Assembly (NCBI GenBank): GCA_003427395.1
Contig: BFEA01000495.1
Location: forward strand, 361,008 to 390,839
DNA from: Chara braunii
Lineage: Eukaryota; Streptophyta; Charophyceae; Charales; Characeae
DNA: 29,832 bases
Direction: 5' to 3'
Shown here: positions 10,023 through 19,068 of the stretch, piece after piece
Layout: each line of letters starts with the position of its first letter
Numbering within the stretch: the first letter of the stretch is position 1
Program-made: the position numbers and the translations under genes
The notes under the pieces: generated by a model
What the model saw: only the letters and a program-made list of their open reading frames with translations
Told to the model about the DNA's origin: nothing
The model's database searches: none

Positions 10023-10118
10023 CACATACATATATATGGTTGATAAAAATTTTATTGTGATTGTGAGAAGTGATCGTCACATATTTATAACCATTTATAT
10101 ATATGTAGATACATATGC
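10023..10118. repeat. Imperfect AT-rich inverted repeat
   Basis: ACATACATATATATGGTTGA at 10023 onward pairs imperfectly with the complement of the sequence ending ATATATATGTAGAT near 10113. The loop between them is about 45 bases. It may be a simple (AT)n-driven cruciform rather than a mobile element. Confidence 0.4.
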
Positions 10119-10119
10119 G

Positions 10120-11999
10120 TTGGATGTTCGCGTGGTCTGCCGCAACCGTGCGTAAATGAGTAAAATGAGTATGTGTTTGCGATAAAAGAGAGATTCACTG
10201 TTATTTTTTTCTTTTAAGAGTTTTTATATAGTTGGACGTTGTAGTCTGTGACAACCGTCAAAGTTAAACCCCTTTATTTCTTTTCAGACCCTAAATGATG
10301 GAGATGGTCTCCAGTGCGATAAGAGACGATTGTCACCACAGGTATGAACCTGTATACCACCCACTCTCCGCAGGGTGCAGAAAATGGTGTGGTTCTCAAC
10401 CGCACTTAGCGGTTGCTTAGCGTCGAGAGATTAACCCCTCAAGGCGTGTGTCAGCCGACACTTGAGTGTCGAACGCGACCTTCGAGATTATCGAGGACCG
10501 CTTGATTATGGGTACTACATAGTACGCCATCGTTGCGACTGCTTGCGTAAGCATGCATTGCTAATCGATATGAGAAGACTCTGCGTCGACGCGGTTTTAT
10601 ACCAAGTCTTGCGCACGTCGTCTATCCGATTTCCGCGTCGGAAGGTTATGAGATGGTTACAAAATGGGATAGGAGTGTTGTTGTGTTGTTTATTTTGTGT
10701 CATTCCTTGTGTGTGAGTGAAAAAGTGTGAGTGTTGTGACATAATGCGTGCTATGTGGAATGTGTCCTAGTCGATTGATAACGAATCGTGCTTGGGACTT
10801 CAACCCCCCAGTGCGTCGGTTCGCGTGCGGGTTCGATAGATGCGTAAAACCGCATGTACCCCCAATGCTCAAAAAAACAAGAAACGCCCTCGACTGGTCC
10901 ACCTTTGTGATTGCAACTGATTAGCTTTCGTACTGTGGACTGGTAGCTCGGCGGGGATACGCCCATCAAAGGGAGGTGACAACTCCCGCACGTGGAGGTA
11001 AGTCGTGCCTCACATTGGCCCTATCCTGTCGTTGGGGCTCGTGAGAGCTATGGCTGACGCACTCGGGCGGAGCGGCTTGCGGAAGCTCCACGTGTTTCGC
11101 GACAAGGATCATACCAACTCCTGCGTGACGCGGCCAGGAGGGTCCCGCCTTGCAAGGCGTGAGATCGATTTACTCGTCAACGATGGTGGCAGTGCGACCT
11201 TGACTGATGACGGAAGGCCGGACGGACGGCGACATGAGAGTCCTTTCGCCAAAATTGGCGAAGAAGAAAATGACTCTCCTAAGATCGACTGATGAAGTGA
11301 CCTGTCCGCCTGCAGATTCACTTATGAGTTGAGCTCTGCTGGAGGGTGCACGACGGAAGTAGGATCGCGGAAAATCCAGCAGATCCAACAAGTCCACAAC
11401 CTGCGTCTACTGCTGCGCTGCCAGTCACTTATACCGTTACGGGCAGTGAGAGCAACACCATCCGGGCCGGCGATGTCCAAATGCACCCCGGGTGAGTTCC
11501 GAGGTCCTTGGTCCAACTCGATTCTTAACCAAATAGCCTGCAACTTCCAGAGCCCAACTGCTGAGTCAGTGGTCCCACTTGTACCTCGACAAAAATAATT
11601 AAACCGATCTCCCTGTCGAGGTTGTCCAATTGTTCGCAGCCCGTCAGGGGTGCGTTTTATGCCCCTGAGAACATTTTTCGTTGTCGTTCGTTATAAGGTT
11701 GTTGGAAGGCTGGAAAAACAAGGTATGGCAGTTTAGGGGGTGGTGACATCTTATTTGAAACTGCAGGACCGGTAGCTGCGCGTAGGAGGCCGAGGAGGCT
11801 GCAGTCCTTTTTCGAAATTGAAAAGGTGCGGGTCCACTTTTCTCGAATAGCAGAGTTCCTCGAATAGAAAACGTACCCGTTGTATTCGAAAACAACCTGT
11901 ACCCTTTCTATTTGGATTTCAAAAAGAAAAAACTCTTGTATTCCTATAAAATTGCTTCTTTGTTTGTTGGAGGTCAGTGCCTGCCCTTGTGCTCCCCGC
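10120..11999. other. Unassigned mixed-composition region with one clear hairpin
   Basis: No recognisable gene is visible. Overlapping short frames at 10462-10716, 11005-11292 and 11329-11598 have no motifs I can name. A plus-strand donor-like GAGGTAAGTC occurs near 10996, but the sequence before it is full of stops. The clearest structure is a perfect 8-bp hairpin at 11248-11266 (TTCGCCAA/TTGGCGAA), nested within an outer GAGAGTC/GACTCTC pair. Confidence 0.35.
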
Positions 12000-12024
12000 C
12001 ACTGACATGCTGCATACTGCAGGT

Positions 12025-12028
12025 CTCC

Positions 12029-12095
<67 letters not shown>
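12025..12095 (+). repeat. Compound microsatellite (CT)n(CA)n, left of gap
   Basis: An uninterrupted CT run (about 12028-12052) passes straight into a CA run (12053-12095). A short GC-rich stretch, CGCTCCCGGACGCTCACCCC and following, then leads into the N gap. The open frames across it (SLSL/HTHT on +, ERER/CVCV on -) are artefacts. Confidence 0.95.
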
Positions 12096-12098
<3 letters not shown>

Positions 12099-12132
12099 CC
12101 CGGACGCTCACCCCCGCGCCCAGCTCCCGCCC

Positions 12133-12172
12133 NNNNNNNNNNNNNNNNNNNNNNNNNNNNNNNNNNNNNNNN
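12133..12172. other. Assembly gap of 40 N
   Basis: Forty N characters lie between two copies of the same (CT)n(CA)n compound microsatellite. The true gap length is probably unknown, and the flanking copies could be allelic or duplicated ends of one locus. Confidence 0.98.
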
Positions 12173-12173
<1 letters not shown>

Positions 12174-12244
<71 letters not shown>

Positions 12245-12245
12245 G

Positions 12246-12272
<27 letters not shown>
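12174..12272 (+). repeat. Compound microsatellite (CT)n(CA)n, right of gap
   Basis: CT repeats occupy about 12175-12210, followed by CA repeats to 12272 with a GACAGA interruption at 12241. The order and strand match the copy left of the gap. Confidence 0.95.
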
Positions 12273-12276
<4 letters not shown>

Positions 12277-12291
12277 TACATACATTCTCCT

Positions 12292-12340
12292 GTCTATTGA
12301 TGGGGGGCGCCACCTGCTGGAAACTGGGTCCAGCGTCCAA
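12292..12340 (+). repeat. Dispersed repeat, copy 1 (CACCTGCTGGAAACTGGGTC core)
   Basis: The stretch CTATTG, then GGGGGGCGCCACCTGCTGG, then AAACTGGGTCCAGCGTCC recurs at 24551-24600 with a few changes, and its second half at 28088-28112. In this copy it directly follows a (CA)n microsatellite, as the tail of many short retroelements does. I do not recognise the family. Confidence 0.75.
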
Positions 12341-12559
12341 TGAACATCGTGAATAAAGCACCAACCGGAACCCGAACACCCACTCTCTTCAAGTTGTGTA
12401 TAGAGAACTTGACAAAACATACATACAGCGTAATCACTACCTTACCCTTCCCGAACCACATAAACAACGAACTACGGGCTGCGGCCCTCACGGTAAGTCA
12501 ATACGTCCGAGATCCAGGGCTTCGAAGAAACCGTGCTACCCAAGGGAGGGAGAATCCCG

Positions 12560-12689
12560 ACTAAGGGCGTACTCACACGAGCACTATCTCAAATGTATCT
12601 GACCGCATTCACCGACGAAGCTGGATGCATCTGGCCGCAATTCGGTCCCGCCTAAGTACAAAAGGTCCCAGTGTGAGTATGCCCTAAGT
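12560..12689. mobile_element. MITE-like element, ~130 bp
   Basis: The left end ACTAAGGGCGTACTCACAC (12560-12578) is matched in inverted orientation by the right end GTGTGAGTATGCCCTAAGT (12671-12689), with two mismatches in 19. The internal 90 bp have no coding capacity. A small non-coding element with terminal inverted repeats fits a MITE. The target-site duplication cannot be separated from the inverted repeat; ACTAAG/CTTAGT or TAA are candidates. The autonomous superfamily is unknown. Confidence 0.7.
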
Positions 12690-13390
12690 GGGCTTGAAAC
12701 TGTTGGAGTGTGCTGATGGTGACTGGGAAGTTAGAAAGGCAACAGCGTATAGCTGCGGGACAATTGCTGGGTATTCCCGGCCTCAATTATCATTTGAAAT
12801 ATAAAGCGTAATTAAAAAAAAAAACAAAAAACATTTGATTTCGAAAAAAACAAGGAGCTACCGGTAGACGCTTGTGTCTGATAGCAACCCTTCGCTCCGG
12901 CCCGAGCGTGCGCAACTATTAAAGAGGAGCGCCGCCTTCACGCCACATGGCAGCGATCTTGGAGAAGGTCAACCCATGGCCCATGCGGTTACATTCCCGT
13001 TCTCTGCTCGACTACTGAATTTGATTGGACAATTCAGCCCTGGAATCGGCGCAGAGAACTGCATACCGTAATACCAGACAGGACCTCGCGCGATCCGTGG
13101 TACTCGCCTTCCGGCGAAGAGGGGCGTCCTGTGGAATCAATCGCGCGCGCCTTCCGTAGTCTTCCCGCCGTTGGGCGGGGTTTCGGGCTCGTCTGGGAAA
13201 GCGAGCACCGGCAGAGTGAAAAATAGTAGAAACCTATGAAAACAACCCACTGGAGCTAGTGAGGTGTGCGAGCACACGCGCTGTTGCTTCGCGCGCCAGA
13301 TAGCACATCTCAGCGGTCAGCTTCCGCTCGACGTCGACTTCAATCCCAGCCTGGCGTAACCGCAATAGGTTGACTTTCGGACGGAATTAG
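12690..13390. other. Intergenic region, no gene seen
   Basis: This holds an A-rich patch near 12810-12850, followed by a GC-rich segment 13080-13200 with short hairpins (for example TCGCC-ttcc-GGCGA near 13106). The small frame at 12874-13071 has no recognisable motif. It forms the distal 5' flank of the RAMP4 gene. Confidence 0.35.
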
Positions 13391-13811
13391 CTCGCGAAGT
13401 GCAGCAAGTCTTCGCGAGTCCTTGCGAGTATTTGAGGTGGGTGGGCTATAATGTGTAGAAGTCGGTGAAGGCAAAGAGACTTGTGAATTCGATCGATTCT
13501 ACGGTATAACTTCTGGTGTCTGCGTTGTGTCTTGCGAAGGCCTCGCGAAGTCTCCTCCACGTTACGCTCCATAACGCTTGCCCCCACTGCAGTCATCGCC
13601 AATGCACGTGCCAGTCGATTAACGGGAAGGCGGCCTGCCTCGATAGGTTTATCATCGTATCCTTAAGGCGCGGCGTCTCTCTCGTATTAGAGGCGTGCTA
13701 ACTGTGACCGTCTTCATTGATCGGTGCTAGGCATAGTGCGCTTGCTATTCACTCGGAAGTCTGTCTGCACCCGGGACGGTGTTTTCTTCGTCGTAGTCCC
13801 ACACATCGAAG
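13391..13811 (+). promoter_or_regulatory. RAMP4: 5' flank / probable 5'UTR of RAMP4
   Basis: This is the 420 bp upstream of the inferred start codon. Visible elements: a perfect inverted repeat CTCGCGAAG (13391-13399) / CTTCGCGAG (13410-13418), with another CTCGCGAAG near 13554; a CTATAATG TATA-like string near 13446; and a CACGTG G-box at 13605-13610 just after CCAAT. ER-stress genes in plants are commonly driven by bZIP factors binding ACGT-core elements, so the G-box is of interest. I found no complete ERSE (CCAAT-N9-CCACG). The transcription start is not known, and assignment as promoter is inference from position. Confidence 0.4.
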
Positions 13812-13814
13812 ATG
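13812..13814 (+). CDS. RAMP4: RAMP4 exon 1 coding part: start codon only
   Basis: ATG at 13812-13814 is followed immediately by GTAAGTGA, a near-perfect 5' splice site. Exon 2 (18703) begins in phase 0 with codons for TTSTRLL. Plant RAMP4 proteins typically start M-T-T-S, so the methionine must come from an upstream exon, and an ATG abutting a donor fits exactly. This gives a phase-0 junction and a 67-aa product of the expected length. The alternative is an in-frame ATG at 18676 in the unspliced sequence, which would add nine residues ahead of TTS and ignore the strong acceptor. The choice of this particular ATG is inference; no cDNA was available. Confidence 0.55.
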
Positions 13815-13949
13815 GTAAGTGAATTGGCTTCGCTTGCTCTTGCATGTTACTCCTCAGGTACGATCTTTGCCAGCTCGTTGAGCGGTTGTTTGCGTGACTG
13901 TATACAGAACCCGTCCGTGTCTGGCGGGAAGTCTTGCAACTGTTATGTT

Positions 13950-15110
13950 CGTTCTCTCCCTTCGTCTCTCCCCTCTCTCTGAGTTAGTTCTCTCCTCCTT
14001 CTGTCCCTTCTCCCTCCTTGCCTTTCGTCTCCGAGAAAGCTTCTAAAGGATGTGCGGAAAGCAGTGTTGGCAGCAGTTTGCCACCATCTTCCTTTCCCCT
14101 TTCTCGCTCTTCCTTTCTCTCCTCCTCTCTCCTCCTCCTTACTCTCCTCTCTCTCCCGCCCTTCTCCATTTCTCCCCTCGCTCTTTATTCGATAGTTTTT
14201 CTTGGTCTCTGCTGATTTTTGTTCCTCACACTCCCTTTCTTCTCTCTCGGGTCTTGCTTTTTTCATCAGTGTGTTCCCTGTGTTACGTGCTCTCTCGTTG
14301 TTGTCTTCTTCTGTGACTGTCTTTCCTTCCCCTATGGGACTTACAGCTCGTTCTTCTCCTGGTCTTTCCATAGGTCCTCTCTCTGTCCGCCGTTCTGTCG
14401 TTCCTTCCCGTCGTTCGATCTCTTCCTCTGGCATCGCTCGGCTTCCTCCTTTCTGCCGCTCTGTCATCTCCTGACCAGTCGCTCGCTCTCCTCCGTTTCT
14501 CCCGCTCGATCATCTCGCCTCCTGTCCCTCGCGCTCTCTCGGGCCTCGACGAGCTGCCCTCTTCCTACGCTCGCTCTCATTCCTTCCCGTCGGTCTCTTT
14601 TCTCCCCCCTTACCCTCGCTCTCTCTTCACCTCCTCCATCGCTTTCCTCTGTTTCTCCGTGCCTCGCTCCCGTCGCTCGCGTTTCTCTTTTCTGCTGCTC
14701 GATCACCTCCCCTTCTGTCCCTCTCTCGCTCCGGGTTCGTTACTCTCCTTTCTTCTTGTCCTTCGCTTTTCTCCTCTGCCATAGCTCGCCTTCCTCCGTT
14801 TCTGCCGCTCGATCATCTCGCCTCGTGTCCCTCGCGCTCTGTCGGGCCTCCGTGAGCTGTCCTCCTCTCCTGATGCTCGCTCTCTTTCTTTTCCGTCGCG
14901 CTCTCCCCCCCCCACGGTCCATCGCTCTCTCTTCGCCTCGTCCATCGCTTTCCTTTCTGTCGCCGTCCCTCGCTCACCTTCTAGCCCTTCCCTCGCCTTC
15001 CTCCCTGTCTTCGCCTCGTCCATCGCGTTCCTCGCTGCCTGCCGCTCCGTCTCACCTATCCCACTCTTGTCGCTGCCGCCCTCCCCCTCGCCCTCCCATC
15101 CTCCAATTTA
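13950..15110 (+). repeat. Pyrimidine-rich array, internal ~303-bp repeat
   Basis: About 1.1 kb of the plus strand is dominated by C and T (TCTC, CCTC, TTCC). It has recognisable repeated blocks: CCTCCGTTTCT(C/G)CCGCTCGA at 14490 and 14793 (period 303). Each is followed by ATCATCTCGCCTC, a GTCCCTCGCGCTCT stretch and a GTCGGGCCTC-like stretch. Further degraded copies lie between. Its long open frame (14219-15142) encodes only Ser/Leu/Pro/Phe runs and is rejected as a gene. Strong strand asymmetry makes triplex (H-DNA) formation possible; that is inference. Confidence 0.8.
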
Positions 15111-15171
15111 CAGGAGATCAGATGAGCATGTTTGTTGTGTAGGTCGAATGTGCAACACATACACTTGAAGT

Positions 15172-15290
15172 GAGCACTCTCGCTCTACATCGTCTTGTCT
15201 CTCGCTCTGAACCTGATACACCTGAATTGAGCACTCGCTCTACGTCGTCTTGTCTCTCGCCCTACTCCCATCCCGTCCTTCGCTGGTCTA
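15172..15290 (+). repeat. Short tandem duplication, ~57 bp
   Basis: GAGCACT(CT)CGCTCTAC(A/G)TCGTCTTGTCTCTCGC occurs near 15171 and again near 15228. It adjoins the pyrimidine-rich array and may be an outlying unit of it. Confidence 0.7.
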
Positions 15291-15879
15291 CCCTCATCGC
15301 GTGGAGTTCCTCGCTCTCTCCCCGCAATCGGCTCACTTTGCATGCATTTGCGGGCTCTCCTATAGCGCAGTACCTCGCTTTTTTCCATTCGCTCCCGCTC
15401 CTTCTCCGCTTTCTCAATCTCTCTCGTCCCATTTTCATTCAGTTTCCCGTCTTCTAGTTTGCATATATTCTGTTTCGCCTCTCTTTTCTTCTCTCCCTTT
15501 CCTCGCTCTCTCTTCCTACGTTGTGAGATTTATGACCATTTTTTTGTTGTTTTCTCTCTTTTCTCGCTCTACATTCTCTCGTTCCCGCTGTTTTGACATT
15601 CCTTTTCGTTTCTGCGTTTTCCCCTCCCTCTCTTGCCTTCGTCATGTATCGCTTGTTTCCTTGGCCTCGACTTCTCCATTTCACTTTTTCCCGCTTCTCT
15701 TCTCGTTCATTGTTTCCCTCTTTCTTTTTGCGGATGCTTTCATTCTACTCTGGGCCCCACCTGCCGTAGGCTTTTACTGCCTTTCATTACTCCTATTTGC
15801 CCGGCAATTTCTCGTCTGTGTTCAGGGACTACCAGTAGGAATTTGGAGATGGTGTTATTTTTTGGTGCGGTGTGCTATC

Positions 15880-15990
15880 ATGCAAATATTTTTTCATACT
15901 TGCTTTTCTCTTTTCATGCAAATATTCAATGCTTCCTTTTCTCTTTTCATGCTTCGTTTTCATGCAAATATTCATGCTTCCTTTTCTGGA
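15880..15990 (+). repeat. Three copies of a TTTTCATGCAAATATTCATGC-type unit
   Basis: CATGCAAATATT occurs three times (near 15889, 15917 and 15960). It is interleaved with CTTCCTTTTCTC(TTTTCATGC) and similar pyrimidine stretches. The core ATGCAAAT looks like an octamer element but is most simply a local tandem repeat. Confidence 0.65.
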
Positions 15991-16974
15991 CATCTTTTGT
16001 TTTCGTCCCGGTTTTGCGTCCGTCAGCTGGGTTCGTTTCTCTTGTGAGGTCTAGTTCGACGTCTTGCTTTTGTTTTACCTTTCTTCTCCAACTGGGCCAC
16101 TCTTTGCACGGAGGCTACCTGCACGCCTCGTGCTCTCCAGCCATAACGTCGATGAGCAGAAGGAACGCGCTTTTCCTCGTGGTTGGTAACGTTGGCCAGT
16201 TGCACTCGCAAATGTGAAACTTGGCTTTTGCCTTTTCGCGGCAAACATACTTCTTTCGCGTTAAACATTCGCGGTAAATCGAGATATTATTCTTCGTGCG
16301 TCCCTGTTAGTTCGCGTTTGGAACGCTGTCTGACTCAACGTCGCTGTCATTACTTTTGTGTCTGAAAGGCGACTTTCGCGTTTAAAGCGCTTTGGCCTCC
16401 TCTGCCTTCTGGCACGTGTGTTCCTTGGTGGGTGTTTCTGGAGCGTTGAGTGGCGAGGTAGAACCAGCGTTCTGAAGGTTTTCCTGCTGATGGTGTGTTT
16501 CCCCGAACACAACGCAACCTCATCATGCCTGTGTTGGACTCGAGATTCTGGTTGTATACATAGGGTGCGTGTGTTCGGGGAAAGACGGTGGTCCTCTGCT
16601 TATTCGTGCAGTGAAAGGGTTCAGATTACTGCGGACAGGTGCGTGAAAAGGCGGCCACCCTAAGCTAGTATCTAGTTTGAAGTGTGGTGTTTACACTCTT
16701 CGCTTATCGCTGGTGAGCTGACCGTGAAGGAAGGGGATAATGGCAGACAAGCGTTATGCTGGCACGCTGGCGCGCGAAGTAGTGACGCGATGAATTTGCG
16801 CGCGATGGGCTTATTCTAGAATGGATCAGAATAAGTAATTCAGCCTGAACTATGCAGTAGTGTAGGCTTTCTAGTATTTTGACTGTGCCTCAGCCTTAGC
16901 ACTGGAGTTCTCACCACGTTTTGCGTCTAATGGGCGTCCGAATCTTGCTTCACAGCGAGATTCACAGAGATGTC

Positions 16975-17290
16975 AGGCATCTTTATATACTGGCAGACTG
17001 TATTGACTATATATTGTCACTTTAAGGGGGAGTTATAGGCATCTTTATATGCTGGCAGACTATATTGACTATATATTGTCGCTTTAAGGGGGAGCTAAAA
17101 GATATGTGATATTTGAAAATATATATTGGCCGGGAGTGAAAGGCGTCTTAGGAGTGCGACACTTGTTATCCGTGGTATATCTTGTATGCGCTTGTGCGTA
17201 TAGGGGTAGTTGAAGTAAAGGCAATATATTTATAAGGGGAGTTAAGGAAAGGCAGCTTATACATGTAGGGGTAGCTAAGCAAAGGCAGCG
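16975..17290 (+). repeat. 62-bp tandem duplication plus degraded copies
   Basis: AGGCATCTTTATAT(A/G)CTGGCAGACT and the following sequence to AAGGGGGAG(T/C)TA occur at 16975-17036 and 17037-17098 with only a few differences. Degraded relatives (AAAGGCA..., GGGG(A/T)AGTTA/AGCTA) continue at about 17190-17290, so the array was once longer. Confidence 0.75.
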
Positions 17291-17398
17291 AGCAATGCCG
17301 ATTTTTTTCATGGCTGGCGGGTTTGACAGGACGGGGCGTGATAGTGACGGTGCCATGGAAGCGTCCGTGAGAAGAGGGTAACGTTACAGCGGCCTCTC

Positions 17399-17848
17399 GG
17401 GAAAGAGGGGGGCACGACGTTCAGACGAGGCGTGAAATTGATCGGGGAACCACGACGAGATGGCGGGTGAAAGTGATTTCGGGTATGACAGCGGTATGGT
17501 CTTTTAGAGGACGAGGGGCCGGCGATGGCGGGCATTGGGGAAGAAAGAGGAGCGGGGTGGTGGGGTTGCGGAGTTGAGAGGGTGAAGGGTGGGGGAGCGG
17601 AGAGAGGGGTGGCAAGATTATGGAGGTTAAGGGAAAGGTACGACCTCCTGGCGAGAAGATGGAGGGGCAAACCACGGCGACATGGCCGGTGAAGGGATGA
17701 TGGCGGGGATTGAGGAAGAAAGAGCAGGGTGGGGATGGGGCTGTGTCTGAGGGGAGAAAGGGTGGGGGCGCGGGAGCTCGCGCCGAGCGGGGAGAGAGGA
17801 GGGAAGGTGATGGCGGTGAAGGGAAAGGTGCGACCTCCTGGCGTCGCG
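17399..17848 (+). repeat. G/A-rich tandem array, units ~190-230 bp
   Basis: Units start with GGGAAAG at 17399, 17631 and 17821. The 17631 and 17821 starts share GGGAAAGGT(A/G)CGACCTCCTGG. The units at 17399 and 17631 also share CCACG(A/G)CGA(G/C)ATGGC and a GAGGAAGAAAGAG-like stretch followed by G-rich sequence. The long minus-strand frames here are proline/serine-rich artefacts. Confidence 0.7.
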
Positions 17849-18106
17849 CCCAATCAAAAGGGTCAATATGTACCTCTTGTTTGGTAGCCGCCAACGACCG
17901 TCTGGACTCCCCGTCTAACCTTCTTACCCCGTTGTGCACTTCACTCGTCGCGGAGGATGGTGATGAAGTGAATTTAGGGCGACTGTGCCATGAGACGATG
18001 TCCGTCTGGAGTCAGGTGAACAGCGGGATGAGAGAGCTAGGCGGGGAGTAGAGACCGCTCGTTGGCGGCGACCAAGCAAGTGGTACATATTGACCCCTTG
18101 ATGGGG
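17849..18106. mobile_element. Foldback/MITE-like element, ~258 bp with ~100-bp arms
   Basis: The left arm CCCAATCAAAAGGGTCAATA (17849) onward matches the reverse complement of the right arm ending TATTGACCCCTTGATGGGG (to 18106). Shared landmarks in both arms, in order, are GGTCAATATGTACC, CTTG(T/C)TTGGT, GCCGCCAACGA, ACTCCCCG and (C/A)TCCCGCTG/TACCCCGTTG. Arms extend about 100 bp with scattered mismatches and leave a ~60-bp loop. It lies in RAMP4 intron 1 and has no coding capacity. Confidence 0.8.
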
Positions 18107-18702
18107 GGTAAGAATGGAATTGGTTCGCAAGTTTTTCTCTTGCGCATTACCGAGAAGTTGTTCTATTGATAATTCGTGTTGATTGTGGATCTCTTTTCTT
18201 TCATGTTGAGCGACCGTTGTAGTTAGTTTGCTCCAGCTTGTAGCTGTACAGGCTGACGTCTTGCTGAATCGCTACGGTTCCCAGCGGCTTGAAAGACGAA
18301 TTAACTCGGTATTTTATTTTATGTGGTCTTGTGTACACTCGATGGCACTCCTAGAGCGTATCTGATGATTGTTATGTCCAGATTGCCCTTTCAGCTGAAT
18401 TGGCTTTCACCCGAAACTTCAGTACGAATTCTTTTTCCGAATCAGTGCCTAGAAAAAGGAAATTCCAATGAAAGGATTAGATGGGTCGACTTTCGTTTCT
18501 GTTCGACTTGTGGTGTTTGCTTCGCGAGAGTGGTGCATTAGCCGTGTGAGGCGTGCGCTTAGGACCCGTCTGCTGAGATGTACGTTATATAAAACTACTG
18601 TTTTAGCTAGCTACGGTGTTAGGTAGGAACCTGTGGCGGAGATATGGAATTAGTATCTGACCGTGTTGGAGACTGATGTTCTCTTGGCTGTTTCGTGTGC
18701 AG

Positions 18703-18786
18703 ACGACTTCGACGAGACTGTTGAGCAGGAGGAGCGAGAAGTTCAGCAAGAATATTCTGAAAAGAGGCCAAGTGCAGGACTCTGCG
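18703..18786 (+). CDS. RAMP4: RAMP4 exon 2
   Basis: RAMP4 is a small tail-anchored protein of the ER membrane that associates with ribosomes and the Sec61 translocon, and its family is linked to ER stress. This 84-nt exon encodes the cytosolic N-terminal half (28 residues), including TTSTRLLSRR and EKFSKNILKRG. The basic K-[FH]-x-K-N-I-x-[KQ]-R-G block is the hallmark of the family. It is bounded by a pyrimidine-rich acceptor (GTTTCGTGTGCAG ending at 18702) and a consensus donor (GCG then GTAAGTTG at 18787). Both ends are phase 0. A second frame in the same bases is also open and acidic, but only this one matches a family and joins exon 3. Confidence 0.88.
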
Positions 18787-18847
18787 GTAAGTTGTAGTCG
18801 ACACACCTCCCCTTCCATTGACACAACGGTGCTGACGCAAAATTTCA

Positions 18848-18945
18848 GGATCAAGGGGTCTGAGGGGGGTTGAAATTAAAGGATCAAGGGGTCTGAGGGG
18901 TATGAAAGTACAGGATTAAGGGGTCTTGGGGGGGGGGGGGGAGAG
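18848..18945 (+). repeat. Three 32-33-bp tandem units and a G-run
   Basis: GGAT(C/T)AAGGGGTCT(G/T) occurs at 18848, 18881 and 18913, followed by a run of about 14 G at 18928-18941. The G-run and neighbouring GGGG blocks could form a G-quadruplex on the plus (sense) strand of intron 2; that is inference. Confidence 0.8.
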
Positions 18946-19068
18946 GGGGAGGCTTGACGGAGGGCTGAGGTGGCAAGGCAGGGCGCCGTTGAGGAGGACG
19001 AAGAGGGTCCTGATGGCTGGGAAAGAAACTGCGGGAGAGGGGGCGGGAGTCATGAAAGCAGCAAGGAA

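Larger units (their letters stand above)
13815..18702 (+). other. RAMP4: RAMP4 intron 1 (inferred, 4.9 kb)
   Basis: The intron runs from GTAAGT at 13815 to a pyrimidine-rich acceptor ending GTGTGCAG at 18702. It contains a ~1.1-kb pyrimidine-rich array (13950-15110), tandem repeats at 15172, 15880, 16975 and 17399, and a 258-bp foldback element at 17849. Many internal open frames, for example 15250-16047, are low-complexity and not supported as genes. 18107-18660 is unique sequence in which I see nothing else. Confidence 0.5.

Noticed and set aside
10990-11002. Plus-strand donor-like GAGGTAAGTC as evidence of a gene at 10.8-11.0 kb
   Set aside because: All three frames before it contain close stops and no acceptor-exon pair makes sense.
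11657-12379. 240-codon minus-strand frame
   Set aside because: It runs through both microsatellites and the N gap (CVCV, RERE and X residues).
13590-13612. CCAATGCACGTG as an ER-stress response element
   Set aside because: Spacing and orientation do not match ERSE or ERSE-II; only the G-box core can be claimed.
13943-14467. 174-codon minus-strand frame rich in Glu/Arg
   Set aside because: It is the antisense of the same pyrimidine tract; alternating E/R composition is a simple-sequence artefact.
14219-15142. 307-codon plus-strand frame
   Set aside because: It lies in the pyrimidine-rich array inside the inferred RAMP4 intron, has low-complexity composition and follows the DNA repeat rather than a protein pattern.
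17308-17939. Overlapping 181- and 172-codon minus-strand frames
   Set aside because: They are proline/serine-rich translations of a G/A-rich tandem array and the arm of a foldback, with two frames open together.
18673-18786. ATG at 18676 as the RAMP4 start, and the alternative acidic frame in exon 2
   Set aside because: The acceptor AG at 18701-18702 and the family's M-T-T-S start favour an upstream ATG. The acidic frame matches no family and does not join exon 3 in phase.
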